A stretch of DNA of 64,000 nucleotides. Origin: Brevibacterium sp. JSBI002. Lineage in GTDB: Bacteria; Actinomycetota; Actinomycetes; Actinomycetales; Brevibacteriaceae. Below the pieces are notes generated by a model. It had not been told where the DNA came from. It made no database searches and saw only the letters and a list, made by a program, of their open reading frames with translations. The position numbers were made by a program, and so were the translations under genes. Shown piece after piece: positions 26,275 through 35,274 of this stretch; the stretch's first letter is position 1; every line of letters begins with the position of its first letter. The stretch is from NCBI RefSeq assembly GCF_026013965.1, contig NZ_CP110341.1:1302001-1366000 (forward strand), written 5' to 3'.

Positions 26275-27372
26275 TCACCCGCGGGGGAAGGCCCCGAGCT
26301 CACCATCGACCCAGTGATAGCGCGTGGAGGCGCTGAGGTCCTCGGCGAAGAGGGCTGTATGGAGGCGTTCGACGAGAGATCCGAGTCCGACCATCGCCTC
26401 GAGCAGGGGCGGGCCGCCCGATTGGGCGGTCGCCGGCGAGTCAGAGGGGCTGAGCGTGATCCGCGATCCCGACCCCTCGATCCGCATCCGCCACGCGCCA
26501 TGGCCGGGAGTCCGCGACTGCCCGGCGCGGACGACGCGGATCGCTCGAGACACCCTTTCGAGGATGTCGTCGCTGTCGTCGCCGGCAGGGGCGCTGCCGG
26601 GCAGGTCGGTGACTCCCAGACCGCGCTGAATGGCTTCGACATGGCCGTGTCGGAACCAGTCCTCGCCGAGGTCGCGGGAGAGTGCACGGGCGCCTTCGTC
26701 GCCATTGTCGAGGTATCCGCCGGCTCCGCGGACCAACGCCATGGGCAGTCCGCGGGAGGAGCCCTTGACCAAGTCGGCGGCCGCTGCGATCTCATCGGCG
26801 ATCGCGCGTACGGTCACCGTCTGGACGCGCCCGTCGTCGTCGGGGCGACCGCGCTGGTCGTCGAGGCCGGAGAACCCGGACAGGCCGATGGCGATATCGC
26901 CGACCCCGACCCGCCAAGGCCGGGAACTCGTATCCGAGATGACCAGACCGATGCGCACCTCGAAGGCCTGCTCGACTCGTCGACGCAGGCCGTCGGCGGA
27001 CCGGTCGCTGTCGAGTGGGTGGAGGATGACGGCACCGCCGGAGTTCGACTGGTCGAGGCCCGCTGCGGCCTGGACGGTGCCTGCAGGGGTGCGCACGATC
27101 TGGACGGTGGTGCCGGAGCGATAGGAGCGTTCAGCGACCAAGTGGGTGCCGGTCTCCACGACGAGTTCCTCGAACTCGGCGCGATCTGAGACCGTGCGCA
27201 GGCGTCCCTCGGCCTTGGAGACGACTTTCGAGGCGACGACGAGGATATCGCCGTCCTTGAGGTCGATGCGGTTGCGCCGGAGGGCGTTGATGAGGATCGC
27301 GGAGAGGTCGGAGCCCGACGCGATCTCTTCCTCGACGGGAGGCGCGTAGACGGTGAGCAGACGGTCATTCAT
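26275..27372 (-). CDS. cofE: Coenzyme F420-0:L-glutamate ligase (CofE/FbiB N-domain-like)
   Basis: A 365-residue protein. Residues 1-245 match the CofE fold that adds glutamates to F420-0 with GTP: LKDGDILVVASKVVSKAEGRL, SNSGGAVILHPLDSD, GLVISDTSSRPWRVGVGDIAIG and VRAIADEIAAAADLVKGSS. The remaining 120 residues are divergent and shorter than the nitroreductase-like C-domain of mycobacterial FbiB (about 448 residues in total). fbiA, its usual neighbour, is not in the window. ATG start at 27372; the upstream 349 bases are shared with divergent whiB. Confidence 0.82.
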   Translation of the reverse strand: MNDRLLTVYAPPVEEEIASGSDLSAILINALRRNRIDLKDGDILVVASKVVSKAEGRLRTVSDRAEFEELVVETGTHLVAERSYRSGTTVQIVRTPAGTVQAAAGLDQSNSGGAVILHPLDSDRSADGLRRRVEQAFEVRIGLVISDTSSRPWRVGVGDIAIGLSGFSGLDDQRGRPDDDGRVQTVTVRAIADEIAAAADLVKGSSRGLPMALVRGAGGYLDNGDEGARALSRDLGEDWFRHGHVEAIQRGLGVTDLPGSAPAGDDSDDILERVSRAIRVVRAGQSRTPGHGAWRMRIEGSGSRITLSPSDSPATAQSGGPPLLEAMVGLGSLVERLHTALFAEDLSASTRYHWVDGELGAFPRG

Positions 27373-27526
27373 GCCGGGCCACCGGTGATTCCACTCTCAT
27401 CTCTCCATAATCCCATTGTGGGTGCCCACTTTCTAAATTCTCCAGGTTTGCTCAGGCGAATCCCACAGGTTGTGCCTTATGACCGGGCCGTGACCTACAT
27501 ATGGGGTACCGGGCGCGTGTGCATGT

Positions 27527-27538
27527 GAACGCATGTTC
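27527..27538. promoter_or_regulatory. Possible SOS (LexA) box upstream of whiB
   Basis: GAACGCATGTTC has the GAAC-N4-GTTC core of Gram-positive LexA sites and is followed by GA, as in the actinobacterial consensus. It lies about 40 bases upstream of the -35 box, which is unusual for direct repression. Eight fixed bases can occur by chance in a window this size. Confidence 0.3.
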
Positions 27539-27578
27539 GAATAGCGTCTCACGGGGTGTCTCGATACTCCATAAGGGC

Positions 27579-27608
27579 TTGACGGGGCGGTAATGACACG
27601 CGTGTAAT
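27579..27608 (+). promoter_or_regulatory. Promoter of whiB
   Basis: TTGACG (27579-27584), an 18-base spacer and TGTAAT (27603-27608) make a good sigma-70-type promoter. An AT-rich stretch continues to TTATACC. Confidence 0.7.
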
Positions 27609-27721
27609 TTATACCTAAGGGGAACGCGCCGAGCAGGGATCCTTCAGGATTCGACCGGACATCGGACTGATCGCCTCAGTCACGGTACTGGACCTGCTCG
27701 AGCGTGAGAAAGGGGAAAACC

Positions 27722-28162
27722 GTGCAAAGTGCACAGAGAGAATGGCGGGAGAGAGAAGACTTCACCGCCGCACCGGGAGTCACCTCCCGCCGTGCCGAAG
27801 ACTGGTTCATCGAGCCGGGAGCACGTACACCCGAGACGTTGCCGGATCCGCTCGCCGTCGATCCGAGTGATCTGACGCCGTTGCCGCCGGACAACTCCGC
27901 CGTCTCTCCGCTGTCCCTGCTGTTGGGAGCCGCAGACGACGGCGAACTGTCCTGGCAGGACCAGGCCCTCTGCGCTCAGACCGACCCCGAGGCGTTCTTC
28001 CCGGAGAAGGGCGGATCGACTCGTGAAGCCAAGCGGGTCTGCGCCTCCTGCGACGTCCGTTCCGATTGCCTCGAATATGCTCTCGCCAACGATGAGCGCT
28101 TCGGCATCTGGGGCGGAATGTCCGAACGCGAACGCCGCCGGCTCAAGAAAAAGGTCGTGTGA
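27722..28162 (+). CDS. whiB: WhiB family iron-sulfur transcriptional regulator (WhiB2/WhmD-like)
   Basis: A 146-residue WhiB protein. The [4Fe-4S] ligands are C84, C107, C110 and C116, followed by the GIWGGMSERERRRLKKK turn and basic tail. The N-terminal 80 residues are longer than in most WhiB proteins and rich in Pro and acidic residues. Position beside a glycosyltransferase, DUF5719 and mannose genes matches mycobacterial whiB2 (whmD), which controls septation. GAAAGGGG six bases before the GTG at 27722 decides the start over the GTG at 27704. GTGA overlap with the next gene. Confidence 0.92.
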   Translation: MQSAQREWREREDFTAAPGVTSRRAEDWFIEPGARTPETLPDPLAVDPSDLTPLPPDNSAVSPLSLLLGAADDGELSWQDQALCAQTDPEAFFPEKGGSTREAKRVCASCDVRSDCLEYALANDERFGIWGGMSERERRRLKKKVV

Positions 28163-31100
28163 GTCAAGCCGTCACTATCGTCGTCGTCTCCGGCGACGAT
28201 GCCAGCAAGGTCGAGCTCGAAACAGCTCTGCGTCCGCACTACCCCGAGATCCCCGTGGTGGATCTCGGGGGGCGGACGGTCCGCGAAGCCGGTGAGATGC
28301 CGGAGATCGCGGAATCGGATTTCCTGTGGTTCCTCACCCCTGACTCCCGTCCCGAACCAGACTGCCTCGATGAGCTGCTCGACGCCATCGGGGAGACGGA
28401 ATCCATCGCCGCCGTCGGACCGAAGCTCATGTGCTCCGGCCGCATCGTCTCCGCCGGAGTGAGCACCACCTCGGCAGGGGAGCGTTTCAACCCCGTCGGC
28501 CCCGGGGAGATCGACCAGGGCCAGCGCGACAGTCAGATCGAAACACTGGGTCTCGACCTGCCGGGCCTGCTCATAGCCACCACCGAACTCGAGCGCATCG
28601 GGGCACCGTCCCGAGTTCTCGGCCCCGCCTATTCCGGTCTCGAATACTCCCGTCGTCTGCGCGACCTCGGCGCCCGCGTGCTGCTGGCCCCGCGTGCGCG
28701 GATGGAGATCTCGGCTGCGTCCGCTGCCCGACTCGGCTCGTCGCCCCACCCACCGAGGTCGAACACTCAGATCCGGACTGAGCAGCGCTACCGCCTCAGC
28801 CTCGCCGGTCAGGGGCTGGTCTCACTGTTCTGCCTTCTGGCGCTCGGCCACCTCGGCCGCATCTTCGGCGGGCTGCTGTCGAATAACTACCGACCTGTCG
28901 GGTGGCACTTCGGTGCGCTCATCGGTCTTCCCGCAGATGTGTCGACCACCGCCCCGCTGAGACGCGCCAACGCCCGTCGCAACCGTGTGGCCAGACGCTC
29001 GAACACCGGACATGTCGCCGCGCTCTACGCCGATGACGAAGAACTCGCCGTTCAACGCCGGACGATGAGCGGTGAGAGCGATGACTCTCGCCCGGCCGAG
29101 GTTCCCACCGGCGGTCTCGATGCCGATGCCGAACTCAACCCGGTCGGCGACACTGAAGAGGCCATCGACTCCTTCTCCCGTCTGGAGATCTCCGGCGGGT
29201 CCAGTCTGCTGCGCGCACCCCTGACCTATGTGATCCTCGCCGCCGTGTTGATGAGCGGGGTCATCAGCTTCCGACTCTTCGGCCCCGGCCACCTCGACGG
29301 CGGCGCCCTGGGTTCGACCGATATCGGCTTCGGTGAGATCGTCGACCGTCTCCTCGGGCGTCACCTCGACGTTTCGACCGGTGCGGCGGTGCCGGCCGAC
29401 CCCTACCACCTCGTCCTCGGCGTGCTCTCCCTCCTCTTCTTCGGCCATGTCGATGTCATGGTCCGCTCCCTGCTGTTGGTCGCGCCGATCCTGGCTGCCA
29501 TGACCGCGTACGCGGGCGCGGGTAGTGTGCTGGCGCGGCGGTGGGTGCGCGGCTTCGCCGCACTGCTGTGGATCGCGTCTCCGCTGTTCACGGCCGCGCT
29601 GTCGGACGGCCGCCTCGGTGTGATCCTCGTCTGGATCTGTGCGCCGCTGGCGGTGCTGACTCTGCGCCGCAGCCTGACGACCGGATCGATCGCCGCGGCA
29701 GCCGGCACCGGTCTGCTGCTGTTCGTCATCACCGCAGGCATTCCACTGCTCCTGCTCGTCATGGTCCTCGGCACCGCGGTGCTTCTGGCGGCGGGTCGCG
29801 GTCTGCGCCATCTGTGGCTGCTCGCCCCGACCGTGTTCCTGGGCTGGGCGTGGCTGTGGGCAGTCGTCCGCGAGCCGGGAACTCTTCTCACGATGCCCGG
29901 GCAGACCACGGCCACCGAATCCGCCCCGACCTATCTGCTCGCCGTCGGGTTTCCCGCTCCGCTCGACATGTCCTGGCTGACGAAGCTGATCTCAGATCTC
30001 GGCTTCGGCGGGGTCTCTGCCGGCACCCTCGAGCTCTGGGCTCCGGTCCTGATGCTGCCGATGCTCATCCTGGCCTTCTTCACCCTCATCGAGGCCCGGC
30101 TCGAACTCTCCCGCCTGACCTGGGCGGTCGGACTCTACGTCGGCGGTCTCATCCTCGCCGCGATCCAGGTGCATCTGCCCGCGGAGACGGGACCGTTCCA
30201 CCTCATCGCCTCATACCCCGCAGCGGGACTGACTCTGGTCAGCCTGGGGTCGATCCTGCTGCTGTCCCTCGGCGCCGACCGCACCGTCGGTCGCCGCCCC
30301 GGGCGCAGCCGAGACACCGGTTCGTCCTCTGCGAAGAGTGCGGCCAAGGGAGCCTCCGCGGCATCCGGCCGGCTGCCGATGCGCGGCCTTGTCGGACTCG
30401 TGACCGCAGCGGCCATCGGGCTCATCGCCATCGGCGCCGGACGGGCCGTATCCTCGCCCGAAGCGGTCACCGCGACCTCCGACAGCAACGTCCCCGCACT
30501 GGCCGCTGACCGCGCCGCGGGGGAGACCCGAGCGCGCACCCTCCGCCTGGACAATGTCGACGGAGAAGTTCTGGCCACCCTCATCGCCTCCGCCGACGGC
30601 ACGGTGCTGGGCACATCGACGGTGACCTCGGCAGAAACCGTGGGAGGGCGGCCGTGGCAGCGCCGCCCGCTGCCGATCACCCCCGACCAGGTGCTCGTGG
30701 CTCAGGCTGCGTCCGCGCTCTCAGCCGATGACGCCGGTGACCTCGGCAGCATCCTCGGCGAACTCGGAGTCGATTTCGTCCTCGTCGGCCCCGATGCCGG
30801 CAGCCTGACCAACTCGGTAGCCGTCTCCGAAGGCCTCCTGCCGGTCGGACCCACCTCGTCCGGACAGCTGTGGCGCGTCGACAAACCCTACAGCGGCCGA
30901 TTCCTCATCCGCGACGCCGAAGGGAAGGTGTCAACGGCGGTGATGAAAGGCACCACCGCAACGGTGCCGGCCGGTCAGGAAGGGCGCATCTTGACCATCG
31001 CCGATGCAGCGCACGGCATCACCGCGAGCATCGACGGTGAGCCGCTGCCGCAGCCGAAACCCGGCGAAAAGGCATGGGCAAGCGAATTCGACCTCCCCGC

Positions 31101-31260
31101 AGCCGGAGGAACGGTCGAGATCTCGCTGAACTCACCCCTCTACCCGATCGGCGTCATCGCCGGATGGGTGCTCGGACTGCTCAGCCTCATCGTCGCCATC
31201 CCCTTCGGCCGGGCGGGGAATGTGACGCGGAAGACCGGCCGTGAGGAGCAGCAGGCATGA
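28159..31260 (+). CDS. Large membrane glycosyltransferase (GT2-like N-domain)
   Basis: A 1033-residue protein. The first 240 residues look like a family 2 glycosyltransferase: the acidic site is the degenerate FLTPDSRPEPD, followed by DQGQRDSQ and a late GLEYSRRLRDLGARVLLAP segment. A basic cytoplasmic stretch follows, then about ten hydrophobic segments between residues 350 and 760, and a C-terminal extracellular domain ending with one more membrane segment (GVIAGWVLGLLSLIVAIPFG). It probably moves a lipid-linked sugar into an envelope polymer; the polymer is unknown. GTGA overlap with whiB and ATGA overlap with the DUF5719 gene indicate one operon. Confidence 0.8.
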   Translation: MSQAVTIVVVSGDDASKVELETALRPHYPEIPVVDLGGRTVREAGEMPEIAESDFLWFLTPDSRPEPDCLDELLDAIGETESIAAVGPKLMCSGRIVSAGVSTTSAGERFNPVGPGEIDQGQRDSQIETLGLDLPGLLIATTELERIGAPSRVLGPAYSGLEYSRRLRDLGARVLLAPRARMEISAASAARLGSSPHPPRSNTQIRTEQRYRLSLAGQGLVSLFCLLALGHLGRIFGGLLSNNYRPVGWHFGALIGLPADVSTTAPLRRANARRNRVARRSNTGHVAALYADDEELAVQRRTMSGESDDSRPAEVPTGGLDADAELNPVGDTEEAIDSFSRLEISGGSSLLRAPLTYVILAAVLMSGVISFRLFGPGHLDGGALGSTDIGFGEIVDRLLGRHLDVSTGAAVPADPYHLVLGVLSLLFFGHVDVMVRSLLLVAPILAAMTAYAGAGSVLARRWVRGFAALLWIASPLFTAALSDGRLGVILVWICAPLAVLTLRRSLTTGSIAAAAGTGLLLFVITAGIPLLLLVMVLGTAVLLAAGRGLRHLWLLAPTVFLGWAWLWAVVREPGTLLTMPGQTTATESAPTYLLAVGFPAPLDMSWLTKLISDLGFGGVSAGTLELWAPVLMLPMLILAFFTLIEARLELSRLTWAVGLYVGGLILAAIQVHLPAETGPFHLIASYPAAGLTLVSLGSILLLSLGADRTVGRRPGRSRDTGSSSAKSAAKGASAASGRLPMRGLVGLVTAAAIGLIAIGAGRAVSSPEAVTATSDSNVPALAADRAAGETRARTLRLDNVDGEVLATLIASADGTVLGTSTVTSAETVGGRPWQRRPLPITPDQVLVAQAASALSADDAGDLGSILGELGVDFVLVGPDAGSLTNSVAVSEGLLPVGPTSSGQLWRVDKPYSGRFLIRDAEGKVSTAVMKGTTATVPAGQEGRILTIADAAHGITASIDGEPLPQPKPGEKAWASEFDLPAAGGTVEISLNSPLYPIGVIAGWVLGLLSLIVAIPFGRAGNVTRKTGREEQQA

Positions 31261-32714
31261 AGCACCAGCGCAGCATCGTCACCTTCACGGCCATCGCCGT
31301 GCCCGGGGTGCTCGTGGCCATGACCTCGTTCCTCACCCCGCTGACCCCCGGCACGCTGGACCGCAGTCCGGAACAGGTGCGCATGCCCACCGCGGACACC
31401 CGCGTCGTCTGTCCCGGCCCCCTGCTCACAGCAGGAGAAGCCGAGGGTACCGACGCCGAATTCGTCGACGATTCGAAGGTCTCGACCCGGGTCGTCTCCG
31501 CTTCTGCACCGATCGGAGCGGCAGACGGATCGACCTCCTCGGCTCGTCTCCAGGTTGCCGATCTCGGCGGTTCGATCGACTTCGACAATCCCTCCGGCCA
31601 GGGTTTCGTCTCCGGAGACGACAGCATCGACTCGACGAAGCTCGTCACCGGTTTCGCCCGCCCCGGGGCTCCGGCCCTGACGACCGGCCTCGAAACCGTC
31701 GAAGGCAGCTCCGGTGACCTCACGGGCCTCGCCACCCTCACCTGCTCCCAGGCATCGAGCAGCTTCCGGATCGTCGCCGGATCCGGAGCCACCGGCTCGA
31801 ACTCGCAGCTGCTGCTGAGCAACCCGGGAGACGTTCCCGTCCAGGCGAAGGTTGCGCTCATGACCCCGGGCGGCGAATCCGCCGAACCGACCGAGCTGAG
31901 CATCAAGGCCGGTCAGCAGCGTGCCGTCCCGCTGGGCGGTCTGGCTGGAGGGGCAGAGGCCGTTGCCGTCGACGTCACCGTCGACGGCGGGGTCCTGGCC
32001 GGTTCCGTCCAGGAGACCGTCCTCGACGGACTCAAGCCGCAGGGCATCGACCTCGCGGCCGGTGGGGCAGGGGCCGATCGCCAGCAGGTGCTCACCGGGC
32101 TCAGCGGCAAGGATGTGCGAGTCCGGGTCGCGAACCCGAGCAGCGACCTCGCCGAGGTGTCACTGAAGGCGTACGGGCCGGACGGAGAGATCGACATTCC
32201 CCGTTCCTCGATGACCGTTGTCGGCCGCGGTGTCGCCGAGGCCGATCTCGGGGATCTCGACGCCACGAGCCTCGTCGTCGAATCCTCTCAGCGCGTCCAG
32301 GCCGGAGCCTTCATTCGCAAAGACGGTGGGAAGGGAGCCTCCGACTTCGGCAGCATCCCGTCGACCGACTCCCTCGCAGAGACCCAGATTCTGGCGCTTC
32401 CTCGCACCGGCGAGTCCTCCCTGAACCTCTCTCCCGGTCAGGGACATGTGCAGGTGCAGGGAATGCTCGACGACGGAACGCTGACCGATCCTCAATCGAT
32501 CGACCTCAACCCGACGGGAACCACCGTGCTCAATCCGAGCGACGTCTCCGAGGAGTCGGTGCGCGCACTCGTCCTCAAGGGATCCCAAGCCTCGGGCTCA
32601 CAGGCCGATGGGGTGCATGCGACACTCGTCGTGACCACCGAGGACGGAATCTCCACGGTCGTCCCCGCGCCTGCCCCGGCAGGCGTGGCCTACCGGGATA
32701 TCCGGCTCGGCTGA
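31257..32714 (+). CDS. DUF5719 family exported protein
   Basis: A 485-residue protein with an N-terminal hydrophobic segment (IVTFTAIAVPGVLVAMTSFL) that is a signal anchor or uncleaved signal, followed by a Ser/Gly/Asp-rich, beta-type extracellular part. It resembles the actinobacterial DUF5719 family, which is regularly encoded after the large glycosyltransferase beside whiB. No catalytic motif is seen. The ATGA overlap suggests it is made with the glycosyltransferase and may assist it outside the membrane; this role is inferred from position only. Confidence 0.75.
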   Translation: MKHQRSIVTFTAIAVPGVLVAMTSFLTPLTPGTLDRSPEQVRMPTADTRVVCPGPLLTAGEAEGTDAEFVDDSKVSTRVVSASAPIGAADGSTSSARLQVADLGGSIDFDNPSGQGFVSGDDSIDSTKLVTGFARPGAPALTTGLETVEGSSGDLTGLATLTCSQASSSFRIVAGSGATGSNSQLLLSNPGDVPVQAKVALMTPGGESAEPTELSIKAGQQRAVPLGGLAGGAEAVAVDVTVDGGVLAGSVQETVLDGLKPQGIDLAAGGAGADRQQVLTGLSGKDVRVRVANPSSDLAEVSLKAYGPDGEIDIPRSSMTVVGRGVAEADLGDLDATSLVVESSQRVQAGAFIRKDGGKGASDFGSIPSTDSLAETQILALPRTGESSLNLSPGQGHVQVQGMLDDGTLTDPQSIDLNPTGTTVLNPSDVSEESVRALVLKGSQASGSQADGVHATLVVTTEDGISTVVPAPAPAGVAYRDIRLG

Positions 32715-32768
32715 GGTCCCGTGCTCGGAGTACACGTGAACGGGAGTCCCTCGAACCGAGCACCTGTG

Positions 32769-32802
32769 AGCTGAGCTTCTGCGGTGTTGGCGGAACTCAG
32801 CT
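32769..32802. terminator. Bidirectional hairpin between DUF5719 and zincin-like genes
   Basis: AGCTGAG (32769-32775) pairs with CTCAGCT (32796-32802), and the inner TTCTGC pairs with GCGGAA with one wobble. A second 8-bp stem, GTGCTCGG/CCGAGCAC, spans 32721-32763. The flanking genes converge. Confidence 0.65.
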
Positions 32803-32815
32803 GGAACAGTCGATC

Positions 32816-33178
32816 TCAGGTGCGACGGAGGATATCGACCTGGTCCGCGACCACCTCGGCGATGAGTGCATCCCGGGCCTCAGCCCCGGCATGATCTTCG
32901 ATCACCCGTCGATAGAGGACGATATGGGTGGGACGGTCCCCGGCCGCCGGGAACACGCGGCCGAAGCTCGGTTCGGTCGAACTCGCCGGCGGCACGGAAT
33001 CGACGGCCAGCACCACCTCGGCGAGGAGAACGGGTTCGTGCCTGCGCACGCGGGCGAATTCGGCGGCCGCGACCTTCGCAAAACTCTCCGCCCGACTCAG
33101 CCGTGCGGGCACCTCGGCCCGGTGCAGCGGAGACCGCAGACCCCGCCCATGTCGGTCGCGATGTCGCCTTGGTCTCAT
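32816..33178 (-). CDS. Metallopeptidase (zincin-like) family protein
   Basis: A 120-residue protein of the small zincin-like family common in actinobacteria. It starts with basic sequence (MRPRRHRDRHGRGLRSP) and has FAKVAAAEFARVRRHEP and THIVLYRRVIEDHA. The canonical HExxH is absent; the corresponding helix reads DALIAEVVADQVDIL, so peptidase activity is doubtful. It is divergent from DUF3499, the same pairing seen beside manB in mycobacteria. TAGAAT eight bases before the ATG suggests a leaderless mRNA. Confidence 0.75.
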   Translation of the reverse strand: MRPRRHRDRHGRGLRSPLHRAEVPARLSRAESFAKVAAAEFARVRRHEPVLLAEVVLAVDSVPPASSTEPSFGRVFPAAGDRPTHIVLYRRVIEDHAGAEARDALIAEVVADQVDILRRT

Positions 33179-33192
33179 AGCACTTCATTCTA
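33179..33192 (-). promoter_or_regulatory. Candidate -10 box of the zincin-like gene
   Basis: TAGAAT on the minus strand (33192 to 33187) is followed by eight bases and the ATG at 33178, which implies a leaderless transcript. Confidence 0.45.
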
Positions 33193-33236
33193 CGGGCGCG
33201 CCGCCGTGCCTGAGCGAATCGGCGGGGCGCGGCGTG

Positions 33237-33251
33237 TAGAGTGTAGGACTG
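33237..33251 (+). promoter_or_regulatory. Candidate -10 box of the DUF3499 gene
   Basis: TAGAGT (33237-33242) lies eight bases before the GTG at 33251, the same hexamer as at birA. No -35 match is clear. Confidence 0.4.
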
Positions 33252-33622
33252 TGTCAGCCGTGAGAATGTGTTCAAAAGTCAGCTGTTCGCGCCCCGCAGC
33301 CGCCACCATGACGTACGTGCACGCCGATGCGACCGTCGTCATCGGACCTCTGGGCAGGCTCGCCGAACCGGGCGCTCATGACCTGTGCGCCGAACATGCA
33401 GCGAAGCTGACCCCGCCCGTGGATTGGCAGCTCATCCGGATCGACTCCGGGCAGGCCCCGCCCGAACGCAGCCATGACGACCTGCTGGCGATCGCCGACG
33501 CCGTCCGCGAAGCCGCCGATCGCGCCGATCAGACCCCGGCCCGAACCGCACCGGGACCGGCCGACGATCCGGCCGCCTCGGGACGTCGACACGGTCACCT
33601 GCGCATCATCGGCGACTCATGA
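33251..33622 (+). CDS. DUF3499 family protein
   Basis: A 123-residue protein with a zinc-ribbon-like arrangement: CSKVSC near the N-terminus and CAEH (HDLCAEHAAKL) about 40 residues later. The C-terminal half is Ala/Pro/Asp-rich and ends HGHLRIIGDS. Function is unknown; the family sits upstream of phosphomannomutase in many actinobacteria. The start is GTG at 33251 (VSAVRMCSK) or ATG at 33266; TAGAGT eight bases before the GTG favours the former as leaderless. ATGA overlap with the mutase gene. Confidence 0.78.
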   Translation: MSAVRMCSKVSCSRPAAATMTYVHADATVVIGPLGRLAEPGAHDLCAEHAAKLTPPVDWQLIRIDSGQAPPERSHDDLLAIADAVREAADRADQTPARTAPGPADDPAASGRRHGHLRIIGDS

Positions 33623-35103
33623 GCCACCGCGAGCCGAGCTCGACCCGAATCGAACTCGCACAGCAGATCCTTATCGACTCCGAACTCGGACAGGCCCGGA
33701 CGGCCGCCCTCGACGCCGCCGTCGGAGCCTATGACATCCGCGGTCGCATTCCCGACCAGCTCGACGATGACATCCTGTTCGCCCTCGGTTGGGCCACAGC
33801 CCGAGCCATGGCAGAGATCCACACCGCCACCGAGGTGGTCATCGGCCACGATATGCGCCCGAGCTCTCCCGGTTTCGCCCACTCCTTTGCCGCGGGAGTC
33901 GACGCCGCCGGTTCGACAGCTGTCCTGCTCGGCCTGTGCTCGACCGATCAGCTCTACTTCGCCTCGGGCATCATCGATCTGCCCGGCGCCATGATCACGG
34001 CCAGCCACAATCCCGCCGACTACAACGGAATCAAGATCTGCGGACCCCGCGCCGCCGGAGTCAGCCTGGCCTCCGGACTCTCGCGAGTCAGAGAACTCGC
34101 GATCACCGCACCGCAGGCCGACGGCCGGACCATCGCCGAAGACGAGACTGCCGCATCCCGGATGCGGGAGCAGTACGCGGCACGGATCCGCGAACTCACC
34201 CGCGTCGATGAGGTCACGGGACTGTCGATCGTGCTCGACGCCGGAAACGGAATGGCCGGGCGCCTCCTCGGGGAGGTCTTCGGCACGGACGCGGGAGCCG
34301 CCTCGGTGCCGTTCGACGTCATCGGCCTCTTCACAGAGCTCGACGGGACCTTCCCCAACCACGAGGCGAACCCGCTCAAACCCGAGAACCTCGTCGACGC
34401 GGCACGCGCTGTCGTCGACAACGGCGCCGATCTCGGTCTCGTCTTCGATGGGGACGCCGACCGCTGCTTCTTCATCGACGAGACCGGCGCGACGATGTCG
34501 GCCTCGGCCGTCGGCGCACTCGTCGCCGAACGCGAGATCGCACGGGCCCGGGCACTCGGCGACGACCGACCCACTGTCATCCATAACCTCATCACCTCCC
34601 GCAGCGTGGCCGAGACGATCACCGCCGCGGGCGGACACGCACTGCGGTCGAAGGTCGGCCATTCGGGAATCAAGACGCTCATGCGCGAAACTGGAGCCGT
34701 CTTCGCCTGCGAACACTCGGCTCACTTCTACTTCGATGAGTTCTTCGGGGCGGACTCGGGGATGCTCGCCGCCTGTCACCTCATCGCCGCCCTCGCCGAG
34801 TCACGCGCGCCCGCCTCCCGGCTGGTTGCCGACTATGACCGGTTCGTGCAGTCGGGGGAGATCAACTTCACCGTCACCGATCCCGACGCTGTGCTCGCCG
34901 ACTTCGTCGCGCATTCCGGCGAGTTCCCCGAAAACACGGTCGATGACCTCGACGGAATCGGCCTGCAGGGTGCGGACTGGTGGGTGAACCTGCGCAAGTC
35001 CAACACCGAACCCCTTGTCCGGCTCAACGTCGAAGCGGCCGATTCGGCGCAGGTGGACGCGCTCACCCGCCAGGTCACGGACTTCGTCAACGCTCGGGCC
35101 TGA
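33619..35103 (+). CDS. manB: Phosphomannomutase/phosphoglucomutase
   Basis: A 494-residue alpha-D-phosphohexomutase that converts mannose-6-phosphate to mannose-1-phosphate on the way to GDP-mannose. The phosphoserine loop is ITASHNPADYNGIK, the metal loop is FDGDADRCFF, the sugar-binding segment is CEHSAHFYF and the phosphate-binding loop is RKSNTEPLVRLN. With manA at 22.3 kb it covers the first two mannose steps for envelope glycans. It is coupled to DUF3499 by an ATGA overlap. Confidence 0.92.
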   Translation: MSHREPSSTRIELAQQILIDSELGQARTAALDAAVGAYDIRGRIPDQLDDDILFALGWATARAMAEIHTATEVVIGHDMRPSSPGFAHSFAAGVDAAGSTAVLLGLCSTDQLYFASGIIDLPGAMITASHNPADYNGIKICGPRAAGVSLASGLSRVRELAITAPQADGRTIAEDETAASRMREQYAARIRELTRVDEVTGLSIVLDAGNGMAGRLLGEVFGTDAGAASVPFDVIGLFTELDGTFPNHEANPLKPENLVDAARAVVDNGADLGLVFDGDADRCFFIDETGATMSASAVGALVAEREIARARALGDDRPTVIHNLITSRSVAETITAAGGHALRSKVGHSGIKTLMRETGAVFACEHSAHFYFDEFFGADSGMLAACHLIAALAESRAPASRLVADYDRFVQSGEINFTVTDPDAVLADFVAHSGEFPENTVDDLDGIGLQGADWWVNLRKSNTEPLVRLNVEAADSAQVDALTRQVTDFVNARA

Positions 35104-35126
35104 AACCGGATCGACGGCAGCCGGTT
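35104..35126 (+). terminator. Weak hairpin after phosphomannomutase
   Basis: AACCGG (35104-35109) and CCGGTT (35121-35126) form a 6-bp stem directly after the stop codon, followed by CTCTGCTTGCGTTTCTC. It may be a modest terminator. Confidence 0.4.
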
Positions 35127-35274
35127 CTCTGCTTGCGTTTCTCGGCAATAGGGCGCTAGGGATATGACCTGCCGCCGACAATCTTCGCTGTCCGCAGAAC
35201 GAGCATGACGCGACAAGCCGCCAGCCCGGCAATAGACTCGAAGCCGATCAGACAGCCCGCCGTATGGAGGTACC

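Larger units (their letters stand above)
27373..27721. other. Divergent control region between cofE and whiB
   Basis: This 349-base region is less GC-rich than its surroundings. It holds a good promoter for whiB (27579-27608), the palindrome GTGGGTGCCCAC at 27418-27429, a GCATGT direct repeat with 10-base spacing (27521 and 27531) and a GAAC-N4-GTTC site at 27527-27538. The whiB leader would be about 105 bases. Confidence 0.55.

Noticed and set aside
35104..35274. SAH or SAM riboswitch before ahcY
   Set aside because: I looked for the conserved core sequences and stem arrangement and did not find them; only a weak hairpin and a normal ribosome binding site are present.
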